From Histoplasma ohiense (lineage: Eukaryota; Ascomycota; Eurotiomycetes; Onygenales; Ajellomycetaceae): a DNA stretch of 64,000 nucleotides. A program made the translations under genes and the position numbers. Each line of letters begins with the position of its first letter. Positions within the stretch are counted from its first letter, which is position 1. The stretch covers positions 1,059,001 through 1,123,000 of the forward strand of contig JAEVHH010000005.1 of assembly GCA_017607445.1 (NCBI GenBank), in the 5' to 3' direction. Shown one piece after another: positions 11,296-22,300 of the stretch. A model generated the notes under the pieces. The model had not been told where the DNA came from and did not search any database. It was given only the letters and a program-made list of their open reading frames with translations.

Positions 11296-13412
11296 GGGAC
11301 TGGTAGTTCAGCTAGCGTGGCTGTACTTTGGAACTAGATCATTACAGAAATGAACGTGTCGTATGAATTTTCTGGGCGATAGAACAAGATGAGATATTGA
11401 TCTTGAAACGGGGGGGAATTTTTTTTTTTTTTTTTTTTTTTTGGACCAACTCCTATTTCCTTCTTTTCCCAACTCATTACCTTGGATCCCCAATTTTCTC
11501 TTTTCGCTTCTTCTGATCTTCTGCGACTCTCCCCGCACTTTCAGACATGTGGATTGGATTGGTATTCGTGGATTCTGATAGTCTGGTATTTGTCTTTCTG
11601 CTGTCCTGTGAAGCAATGCAGTTTCTGCTCCCCCCCCTTATTATTCAAACAATGATGAAGAATTCCAGTTCCTTTGCCATGATATCGTTTTCGTATAACC
11701 ACGAGATAGCCGGATATGACGTCATTCCCATTTTATGAAGAATCTATGGAAAGTCGTCAGTATGAGCGAGAAAAGAGACAAACAGCATTCGAGGCTTGAG
11801 AGCAATTGACTACTTACAGATGCAATGATTAACCATATGGATTGGAGGCCAGAATCAATTCATGAAGCTGCCCTGGATGTAGGCAAATGTCGTTGGCGAA
11901 CCCTGGATGCCAGCTATTTACCCCGCGGCCGAAGCCCGAGAAACCCACACCTGCCGAGGACGTTGCAAGCACTTGATCTTCTCTTCACAGCACGTTGCGG
12001 ACAACCTCTCTCTGCGTGTTGGAACACATATCCAAACGAGCCCAAGTGTGAGTTCATCACTTGCACCCGCACTCATTGCATTTCAAAGACTGATGATATA
12101 TCCGAGCACTAGAAGTTGAAAGGTAGCAAGACCGATAGGCAAGACCAAAGATTTATAAAAGATGTGCATGCAATCGTCTTGCTCTATCTGCTGTAAGTAC
12201 ACACATCCAACACACACACACACACACAGCGACACACAAACAGGCTCGCAAACAAGCACCACGTAACTGCGTGCAATTTCCATTCCCAACAACCTCTCTA
12301 GAGACCTTCCATCCCCTTTCCCTCCCCTCTTCGTCCTGAGCCGGACAATCCCGCTAACACGAACGGCTTCCTCAAAATCAAACAGCAAAGACCAGCTGGC
12401 GGGGCTGCGGCCAGCACATCCCCCGTGTCATGGACTCGGTCCCGGCCGAACAGTGGTGCACCTGCACACCCAAGCAGAAAATTGAGGGTAAGGAGTATCC
12501 CCCCCGCGCTGGTGAGGGGATAACTGCTGCAACAGCCGCTGCCTCCTCTTGATCGATTGTGAAAAAACCAGAATCCGCAATTGCTGTTTCGATATGACTT
12601 AAGGTTCTGTTTGCCGTTCCAGTGTATTCTAAAGGCATCAAGGGTGGATGGTTATAGTTTGGGGGGGAGGGGGAGGGGGAAGAAGCGGGGTACTGTCCAA
12701 TGTTCAATGTTTCCGGCTGTAGGGCTGATTGGGAGGCGGCTGGTTATACGTTCATTTTTATTGTTTGAGAGAGAGAGAAAAGCGCGAATGGGACGTGAGA
12801 ATGGTCAATATCACGCAGTTTTCATCATTTTGCAGGTTTTTTTTTTTTTTTTTTTTTTTTGTATATAAATGAAACGTTCTCTTCATGCAATTCTGTTGTG
12901 TTCCTGTGAAATTTATTGTAACTTCTAGTAGATAAGGACTATTCTCTCATTCTTCGTCTAGATAAAAATCCCAGGTTGGCAAAAATATATAGCTTGTTAG
13001 TCTCGTATTAATAATACAGCTATATCCTATAGTAAACCATGACGAGCTGTGTAATATTACATACCCGATACGCATAAACGTTGCTCCCCGCTGCCGGAAT
13101 CAATCTTCCAAGGCAAACTGGCTTCCTCCTCGTTTTCTCCTGATAAAACAAACATCCTTTTACTTCACGCATTGCTGCGCGTCACTTGAATATTAACTGC
13201 TCGCCTTCGCGGCACATACATATGCTCCGTCGTTCCCTCCGTGTCGAATTTCAATCCAACAACCATCACCCCCCACACCAGCGTGCCCATACCCCTTCCG
13301 CTCCTGTCCGTCCTCCGGCCACTAATATCTAAGCAACAAGCACCTACACGTATATTCTTTACCCCAATTCCGTAGCAGACTTTCAAACAACCAAATCGCG
13401 GGGGAAGAGAGT
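11296..13412. other. Intergenic region, no gene seen
   Basis: This 2.1 kb region lies between the secreted-protein gene and FMN1. It contains T24 tracts at 11419-11442 and 12837-12860 and a CA microsatellite around 12214-12232. The minus-strand open frame at 12378-12707 begins with TTG and is proline-rich low complexity, so I do not call it. Nothing else is supported. Confidence 0.55.
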
Positions 13413-14283
13413 ATGCGTCCAGGCGGCCCGCGCGACCCTGTTGCAGGACCCGACTCAGGACCTGCTCCGCCGTATCCCATGAGACTCTCGGGACCAGTCA
13501 TCAAGGGCTTTGGGAGGGGAAGTAAAGAGGTGGGTTTGCATTTTTATATTACTATCTGTTTTTGGTTTTTATGCTTGTTGCTTTTTCTTTTTGAAGGGTG
13601 TATATATGCCCTCATCTCGGTGTTTATTTATTCTATATCCTGATATCCCGTACGTATCAGGGCTTTAAAGTAGCTGGATACTATGTTTGTACTCTTTTTA
13701 TCTGGCAGTTGCGTTATCATGACCTTTATATGCACCCTGTTCAATCATTCGTGGACTTCCCTTCCCTGGGGATGCAGAGGATGGAAGCCTTTTCCTTTAC
13801 CTCTATGCATATTTACTTAAATATGCTCTGTCTATGCCTGCACATACACACTATATCCTTAATTCTATTGCGACAAATAAACGATACATTACATGAACAC
13901 CTTCTTGGTGTGAAAATCATCGCAGATACCTTCCTCCTTGCACCCATTTTCTTTTTTCTGTTGCTTAAATTATCAACTTCCACGACTGAACGGAATAAAA
14001 CAGCTCGGTATTCCAACTGCCAACATCCCCCCAGACTCGCTTGCTCCATACGGAGACGTGGAGTCAGGAGTATATTATGGTGTCGCCGCGCTCGACCCAT
14101 CCCAATTCAAGTATAAGGGGAATAGAGACGAGCAAAATGGGTCGAACGATGCCGCAGATTTAAACACAACTGCAGTCGGAGGCGAAGATGAAAATGAAAA
14201 CGTCTTCCCCTGCGTTCTTAGCATAGGGTACAACCCCTTCTATAAGAATACAATTCGGTCCGTGGTACGTATCTAAAGAGCCC

Positions 14284-14314
<31 letters not shown>

Positions 14315-14709
14315 CCAACCATCCAACCAACGAACAAACAAGCAGATATCAACATTCATCCAAAAGCCCCCACCACTCACCCCACACACCGCTCTGAATA
14401 CAGGAAATCCATCTCCTCCCCCAATTCACCAGCCACGCAGCACCACAGCCCCTTCCCCAAAAGACAACAGACCAACCAACCCGCTTCTTCCGTGTCCCCG
14501 ATTTCTACGGCACGCGCCTCAACCTGCTGGTGCTGGGCTACATCCGGCCAGAATACGACTACGTCAGCCTCGAGGCGCTGGTGGAGGATATCCGGGTTGA
14601 CTGCGAGGTGGCGAGGAGGAGTTTGGAGAGGCCTGGGTATCTGGGCTATGCGAAGGGGGATGGGAAGAGGGAGGTCCAAGAGGAGAGGGAATGGTTGCGG
14701 GCGTTTTGA
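13413..14709 (+). CDS. FMN1: Riboflavin kinase
   Basis: The enzyme phosphorylates riboflavin with ATP to FMN, the first step of flavin cofactor formation, in the cytosol or mitochondrion. Exons 13413-13529, 14004-14264 and 14404-14709 give 227 residues, the usual size for fungal Fmn1. The N-terminus RLSGPVIKGFGRGSKE joins across the first intron to LGIPTANIP, which contains the PTAN motif (residues 43-46) that binds Mg-ATP. YYGVAAL and SIGYNPFYKN follow, and the C-terminal part has RVPDFYGTRLNLLVLGYIRP and a SLEALVEDIRVD helix typical of the family. Intron 1 is long for this genome (474 bp), and intron 2 contains an A29 run at 14284-14312. The gene is convergent with acuK. Confidence 0.95.
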
Positions 14710-14731
14710 GGAAACAAAAAAAAAATAAAAA

Positions 14732-14766
<35 letters not shown>

Positions 14767-15305
14767 CCAGGAGGAAGGGATGAAGGCGGCCTTGTGCTGT
14801 CGCGTGCGGTAATGAGAGATATGTGTTTTGTTTTCTTTATACCAATACCACCCAGCAGATGAGATGCGGAAATAGAACGATGTTGTTGCTATTTATTCAC
14901 CAGCTAAATATGGATGTGTAGAGTTTATATACACGAGGATATCAGGATATCAGATGTTCAGATCTCCCCCTATTTTCAGACCCATGCACTTCAAGCATTC
15001 ATGCCCAGTGCTTCTTCTTCTTCTTCCTCTTAAGAATGAGCTAGTTAGTGAAAGTTGAAAATAAAAATCAGATCACAAAACTCCCAAGGTGGAATAATAA
15101 ATATCCAAATAACCTTATTCCCTGCCTCCGTGAAAATATTTGTATATATAGATACACATGTATAAAACCCTAAAACCCCAACACCAAAATACCCCTTTCC
15201 CATTGCGTATTTTCCTTTTGCGATTTACCCCCACTGGTGGAAGGAAGGGTAATTCATAGAGATTTTCATAAAGAGAAACCAAAAAAAAAAAAAAAATAAA
15301 AATAA

Positions 15306-15337
<32 letters not shown>

Positions 15338-15503
15338 GGGAAATACTTGATGAGGTCACTGGGTTTGAAACGTCCGAAGACGTAATGATAAATATATATA
15401 AAATGAGCCAAAACAATAACCAAAAAAACATATTATTGTTTATCGATTTAAAACTACTTATGCCGACGGGTATATGTCCTATGTAGATGTGCGCCTTGAG
15501 GGG
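14710..15503. other. Convergent 3' intergenic region with long homopolymers
   Basis: This lies between the 3' ends of FMN1 and acuK. It contains an A31 run at 14734-14764 preceded by AAAT-type repeats, and an A26 run at 15304-15329 followed directly by G11 at 15330-15340. No coding region is seen. Confidence 0.7.
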
Positions 15504-18357
15504 CTAGATGCAAGGTAGGAACTATATGGCAGAGTCAATGTTCGAACGTTCCGGGTGGGAAAAAGAAAGAAATAAATAAAACCAGTGGAGAAAGGAAAGC
15601 AACAAAGCAACAAACTCAGGAGCAAAAAGTAAAGAAAAAAGTGAAAAACACAACACCAAAGCAAGGAAATTAGTAGTGTCATGGTCATGCGTGGGTGAGA
15701 GGTACAGGGGGGGGTTTAGGGGGAGCAACTTACATTCATGACAATAAGCATAGGAATATCAAATACATCTCTCTTAACCGTCCAACAATAGCTGCACTCC
15801 ACCTTCCCGTCGCGGAATCCCAACTGATTCATTCCCGCCTCGCCGGCAATACCCCTTTTCCCCCAGGTCTGCTTCGGTGATAGCTGGGCCCCGTGCAATG
15901 GCCCCGCAGCCGCCACCGCAGATGACGACGATGGGGGGGATGAGTTGCTGGGGTTGGTGTTGTTTCTATTGGCGTTTGCATGACCGCTGCTATTTGCGCC
16001 ATTACTGGTTGACGTTGATATCGTTGCTACTGTCGCCGCAAGATCACCACCACCACCACCTTTTCCATCCGGTCCACCTTGCTGTGCCTCCTTCCCTTGA
16101 AACAGTGCCGCACTATCCTCTTTCGTCTTATATTTCAACAACTTGCACGTCGTCATCACGCTCCCACGCGAATCGCCAAACGCAAGCTTCGCGAAATCCT
16201 CATAGAACTCAATGACGCTGTCGTCGTCAAGCAACTCCGCGAGGAAGACAGGTTGTGTGCGGCCACCACCGCCACCTGAGGCGGACATACCCGAGTGAGG
16301 GTCTACACCGTTGCCGTTCCGCGGGGTAAAGGTGCCGCTGCCTCTTGGCGAAGAACCGCCGGTGTTAACGTTCAGGTTTGGCTCCTTGCCAAGCAAGACC
16401 TCCTTTTTCCAGCCAGTTAGGATGCTGAATTCCTTGCCCACAGCGGCGATTTCGCCCGTGCGGCGACAGACGATAGTCGGTGTCCCGCACGCGTTAATAA
16501 AGTCTTCGTATTCCCAGAGGGTGCGTTGGAAACATTTCTCCATGAATATGAGGTCGTCTTGGTTGAGGGTTTTGGTGGTGGCTATGAAAGAGGGGCGGAT
16601 TGAGGCGAGCGCTTTGGCGATCTGCAGGGTCTTTTGCGGTGAGAAGCGCCGTTGGATAAACGCTGTGAGGTTGTGGAAGCCGCTGGTGTATGAATATGGT
16701 TCCTTGACGCTTTCATATATTGACGAGGGGCTACGATATCGCCTCTTCACGCCTACCTGGAAGCCCTGATGTTTGAGACCGGGGGTTGATATGGGAGGCG
16801 GCTGATGGGGGTTCGTTTGATGCATAAGGGCTGTTCGGGAGGAAAATTTGGCATTAGCTTCGTCGAATTGATTCATGGTCGTCATCTGCGGACTTTCAGT
16901 CGAACCCGGACTGGCGAAATTCATCGGGGCACTCTCGATAGCGAAGGCGTTAGGATGCTGCTCACCCATCTGGCCTGCAACGGTGTTTTGGTTGTAGATA
17001 TTATTATTGCGGGGATTTGTCTGGCTTTGTCCCGACGGATTCCAGTCATTGAGAACTGGATCACCAAATAGGAAGGGAGACTGGGCGTTAGTGCTATCTC
17101 CAAAGTTTTGAGCCGTGAAAGTACCAGAACTTCGTCCAATAGATCCACGCTGCGTAGCTGAATCGCTGGGTGGAGTGTCGCCCGCGCCTGTAGCCATGTG
17201 GCCCAGCATTCCAAATTCCAAAGCGCCATACCGATTGCCGAAATTCATACTGGCAATATCGAAATTGAACAGTGCTGGGTGACTGGGGTCAAAAAATGCA
17301 GCGCCAAATGGATCCTGGGTCTGATTAGACGCAGACGACGGCGTTTGAGTCATGGCTGACGAGAGGTTCCGATTTGGGGGATTCGATGAAATCTCGAAAT
17401 TGGGTGTTGAGGTGGGGGATGGAGCTTGGAAGGTGCTGGGATTGATCGACGTGTCCTGCATTACTGTAGGGGGTATGTGACCCTGACCCTGTTGGGACTT
17501 GGCTTGGGTGTAGACATCGAAGTTACTAGCAGACTGCGGTGAGTAGAAATTGGCTGCAACGTTTTGGCGTGAGTCTTTGTTGGAGTTTGAATTGGGGCCA
17601 TTTTGCTGTTGGTTAGCATTGGTCCGTGTCGAATTTGCCTGGTTGTAAAAATTTCTTCTGATGCCAGGCATGAGAGCTTCATTTGGTGCATCGTGAAGGT
17701 ATTTGGCCTTCTTCCGTACTCCGTCATGGCAAGCATCCTGGAGGCCGCGTTTAATACATCGCTGGCAAGGTCGCTCGTCACCTGTAGAGCAATTGCTATT
17801 GTCAGGTTCTACAATTCTCTTAACAATGGATAAGCCAGAAAGGAGTTGCTAATCGACCCTGGTTATGCGCAATTGCACACTTGGGTGTGGAAGTTGATTT
17901 CAACTATGCTTCGCCAGCTTTTATCTCATGGCAAGATAGGGAGTGGGGGGTTGGGTGGGGTCACGCAACGAAAGGATGTTGATAAGGAGCATGGGAGAGC
18001 ACAAAGGGGAGAGCCAGGTAATTTTAGAAAGAGAAGAGGAGTCAAATGAAAATAAAGGGGCGAAAATCAAACAAATATTAAAGAGGGTAGCGTACCGCAA
18101 GTCAGATGGGCTCTCTGACAAGCAAAACAAGCTCTTTTCGCCTTCTTCCTCCTTGGGCGGAGAGGGTCTTTAGCATTGGCGGCGGTAGAGGTATGTTTTT
18201 GGCCATTTTCGGCCGTGCCACTTCCTTTCTCGTTTGCCGGGGATTGCGACTCGGAGGCGTCCGCGGGGTTCGCAGTCATGTTTTTGGATTCTTGGTTTGT
18301 AGCAGTTGGAGAAGCCGGCGGCGGGGTCGGCGAACCATTTTGGGTGCTGGCGGTCAT
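15504..18357 (-). CDS. acuK: Transcription activator of gluconeogenesis AcuK (Zn2Cys6, PAS)
   Basis: This nuclear zinc-cluster regulator works with AcuM to switch on gluconeogenic genes, such as those for PEP carboxykinase and fructose bisphosphatase, on non-sugar carbon. Exons on the minus strand are 18357-18096, 17781-15734 and a last exon of 18 nt, 15521-15504, giving 775 residues. The Zn2Cys6 cluster spans residues 77-105 with Cys 77, 80, 87, 93, 96 and 105 (C-x2-C-x6-C-x5-C-x2-C-x8-C), preceded by the basic RPRRKKAKRA; it is split by intron 1. A long Asn/Gln/Ser-rich region follows, then a PAS-like domain near residue 510 (GTPTIVCRRTGEIAAVGKEF). The C-terminus reads DIPMLIVMN and joins to FLPCI, as I remember for AcuK/Ert1 proteins. 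The previous exon otherwise runs past a perfect GTAAGT donor. The 5' leader region is long. Confidence 0.95.
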
Positions 18358-19258
18358 AATATATAAGTATAAGGCTGTATATTAGTATTTTACCTGCTGC
18401 GGAAGAGCAGGTCGGCGGGGGAAGAGGGGAATGGCCGTGCGAGCGTGGGGAGGTGAATTGCCGTATCGCCTGTGCTTCTTGTCGATCGATGCGATGCCCA
18501 CGTTTGTTGGTGTTTTTTTTTTTTTTTCTCCGTCTTGCTCCCTGCAAGTAGCCGATGTGTATCTTACAGCTGAATCTAATTACAGCCCTTTTTCTTTTCC
18601 TTCTTTTATTTCCTACCTCTCGTTTCCTCGTTATATATATATATATTGTTTTTGCCTTTGTTCTCCCTCGACACACGCCGAACTACGACACCAGGTTAAG
18701 ATTTCAAGTGGCTATGTAAGACCTTTGACGGGCTGATAAGGTCAACAACACGCGCGAGCAGTTTGAGTGTGGTGGCACAGCAGCTGCGAGGTATGGTTCA
18801 GCAAGTGAGGGAGCGGCAGAAGTGGAATCACGCGACCGCAGCCAGGGCGTTGAGAGGTCTGACTGGCGGATTGCGGCCGTGCGACAGGGTCAAGCAGCCC
18901 AAGTTCAGGCAAGAAATTTGGAACCGACGACGAGAGATGGCGAAGAGGGAAGCCGATGGAGAGCCACTTTGAAGACAAGTTGGCAGAGAAGACCAATCGC
19001 GGGACACAATGCGAGCTAGAGAGATCAATGGACACCCAAGCTGCACTGGGCCAAGCGGTAGTCGCTGTACGCCAGGCGAATGCGAAAGTCGAAAGCGTGG
19101 TTGATGGCTGAATAAGAAAAGATCAAAATAAAATACGGTCGCATCACCAGAGGGAGGAGAACCATGGAACAACACCGCGGTGGCAGGGGGAGATAATGTA
19201 TGCGATCTGTGTGCGCTGCGGGGGACGCTGATATCCTCTAGGGCAATGGGTGGGTTGT

Positions 19259-19316
19259 GTGCGATTGCGATTCCGATGCCGTTTCCGATTCTGATGCCGA
19301 TGCCGATGTCGATGCT
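19259..19316. repeat. Imperfect hexanucleotide repeat (GATGCC/GATTCC)
   Basis: Units of the form GATTCC, GATGCC and GATGTC recur about nine times with a few variants. On the minus strand the array would read as alternating Gly/Ile, which explains the spurious low-complexity frames there. Confidence 0.75.
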
Positions 19317-22300
19317 CAATGGCAATGGGGGGCGAAATCACGATGAAAGCTATCGGTGGACAAGCCGTCGTGGTTGTTGTTGCAATGCGGACTGCGGTTC
19401 ACACAGGGCGTTGCGGAGAGTGGGGAGGCACCGGACGGGGGCAGCGCATGGACAAACATAGGGCAACGTCAATGACGACTCGAGCGGTGCGCGGAGGAAG
19501 AGAAGGGAAAAACAAATAGCTGAGCGAAAGGACTGGACCGAGTATAGGGCGTGGAAGGGATGGCGGGGAAACTGAGGCTCTGCGGGGTGGAATAGGAAGA
19601 AGGCGGGCGGACGGCGAAGGATGCGGGAAGAGAGCAACGACGGCGGGATCGCAAAAGCAGCGTAAAAGAGGGGAGAGTGTCAGAGGCTGGAGCAGCAGCA
19701 GTAGCAGCAGTAGTAGGAGGAGGAGAATGCAATGTAGATAGCAGCTGTGGCGGGAGCTGGGGGTGGTTTGATTTGGCGGAGCTGGGTGTCGGGGCAAAGA
19801 AAAAGAAAAAAAAAAGGGTTGTGGTGAGATGATTGATGACTGGGAAGGATTGAGATGGAATGTCGAGTTCAACATCAACTACAAGACACTCTCTGTTGCA
19901 GCACCGTCGCTGCCCCGGGTCTATACCAGATCTCCATGCGAGCGAATATACGAGCAATGATCGATCATTACCACACCTACTCCGTACACTGATGGATAAT
20001 ATCTCCACCGCCAGCACTTTAAACTTGTTGGGGGGGTTTTCATGTGGTCGCGTGTCGCCAAATGTTTTGCATCTGATCGAAGCCAATCCTGGCCCAGCCA
20101 CGGTAACTATTTATTTAGTTAACTATCTGTTCCTAGTTGATCATAATTCCCCCACTGATCAATGACATATATATTATTACAGGCAGAACCGTCGCGCTGC
20201 AAATGAGAGAGAGTTAGTTACCGGCATTGATACTATCCTATGCAGCCAGTTGGCAGGTTCTGTTGACCACAGAGCAACATATTATTATTACTCGATCTCG
20301 GACAGACCCTATCCAGCATCTTTTCTTCTGTGTATCTCCATCGACATATGCCTCTATGGCCCAGCAGAATTCCCGAGGCCCATCCCGCGTAGCCTGACAT
20401 ATACAGGGTTTCCCGGCCAATCTAAAAAAAATGGTCTCCCAACTTCCTCTGAGTTAAAAAGGCTGGCTGAAGGGTGACCGAGGAGATCTATCATTTCCGC
20501 AAGGTGCGCTGGAATTCTGGATCTTGGTCTGTAATAAACATCCTAAATCTATAAAACCTATAGTTACGGTGGTAGGCGTCCCCAAGGTCCAGGTTAGTGA
20601 GCATTTTGGCTCCAGAAAAAGATGCTCTAACTATGACAATTGTGTGGTTTGATGAAACAATGCAATGCAGCCTACAGAATTAAATATATGGACGTTCGAT
20701 ATCTATGCTTCGTGAACCAAAATCCGGGACATTAAACTGTCTTCATGGCAGACATATACCCATACCTTGTTACGCTATGGTACGGTGCCTACATACCCGC
20801 ATGCGTCCTCTTACATGTGCATGTTACATTTACGATGGCCATAGCTGGCTGAGGCAAAAATGTGTGGCCTGGTTCTCCATCAGTCTGTGATACTCTCCTT
20901 GGCCTCAGCTGGTAAAACGCTCGAGATGCAAAGCTTTCCAATCTCTCGCACCTCTCAGCTCCCTCAGCCTTCAGCTGGCGGGCCTCCCGATTTCTCAATC
21001 ACCGATCTCCGCATCTTGAAAAATGCTCAAACAAAATTGAATTCCTCTTTCCTGTATGGATGATTCGTTCGCAAGTGTTTTTTCTTTTTCTTACCTTTAA
21101 ACACTCTTTCTCGGGTTTCCTGCGGCTATCTACATGTACATGTACATGCACATTGCTCCAAGTCATCGTATGCCACCTGCACTGCTCCCTTGCTGCCATC
21201 GCAGATTGTTTCGTTGGTGCTTTGCAAGCTTCTGTTTATCGTCTGCCACAGACCTCGTAATCGCTGCTTAACAACAAATGGCCAATTGACTAATGTCATC
21301 AACGCGAAAGAAGGTGGCCCCTGTCTCGCCTTTGTCCTAGCGAAACTGTCAATGTTAGCCCGAAGCCATTTTCCCTTAAATGAATGGATGAATGGCCTGC
21401 CGATTGACCGACCTTCGCTGGACCGCCTTTTTAATCCACCCAGCCAAAGAGATCCAGGGATGGGAAGAAGTGGGGAAAAAAAAAAAAGGAAAAAAGGAAA
21501 AAAGCATCTTCATTCTGCGTTTGACACCGCTAGTCCCGCTGTCAGTCAAATATCGGAGTGCTGGTAGTACCTGCAGTCATTGTTCATTTCACACGGCATA
21601 GTACCGTACTCCCTGACCTGATGCCTTTCTTCGTCAACAAATAATGCCACTGCCATTGTTTTTCGCTTCTTATGGCTCTGACCTTCTGTTACGAAGGAGA
21701 AGCCAGGGTCAGAAAGGACAAGCTCCAGCCATCGTTTGCTCCAAAAATCATATCTTCCCCTCTCCTTCCTTCACTCCAACAAGTTCCATGTCTTTTCGTT
21801 TTTTCAATTCCTCACCGATCAATCGCCAGACGCATCACCTCTGAAATGTCCAAAAACAGCCACTGACTTGCACAACAACATGCAGCAGCCAATGTGCACT
21901 CAATATCAAGTACCTTGAGACTGTGCGTTTATATTGGCCATAAAATCTCCCGCCAGGAAGCCCCTGAGTTGGCATAGCTTGCTGTTATTGGTGTCTCGTG
22001 CATCGGTGGTCAGATCGGATCGTCCCGTCAATTTCGCTTTCATGGCTTCCGAGCCTGCTTTATTATGATTATTTCTGTTGTTCTCACTCTTAGTTCACTT
22101 ATCTCATAAGTACTGACTGCACAAAGAGAAATGCGATAATTGACATGGAAATGCGCACACTACGCCAACATGGATCTCGATCACACAACACCCTGGAGCT
22201 GCTCGCCATGGCTTTATATGCCCGCTTGCTTTAACCCCTTTCACATCTGTTACTGATTTCAGTCCAGAGTATTTCTAGCTGAGATCTACGCTGTCACATG

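Noticed and set aside
11825..12119. Two overlapping plus-strand frames near 11.9 kb
   Set aside because: Neither shows a domain, and there are no good splice sites linking them to neighbours.
12378..12707. Minus-strand proline-rich frame upstream of FMN1
   Set aside because: The start is TTG, the sequence is low complexity, and it shows no family motif or usable introns.
18828..20101. Long minus-strand open frames with Ile/Gly and Pro/Ser runs
   Set aside because: They start at non-ATG codons, consist of translated simple repeats, overlap each other in several frames and have no splice-joined partner.
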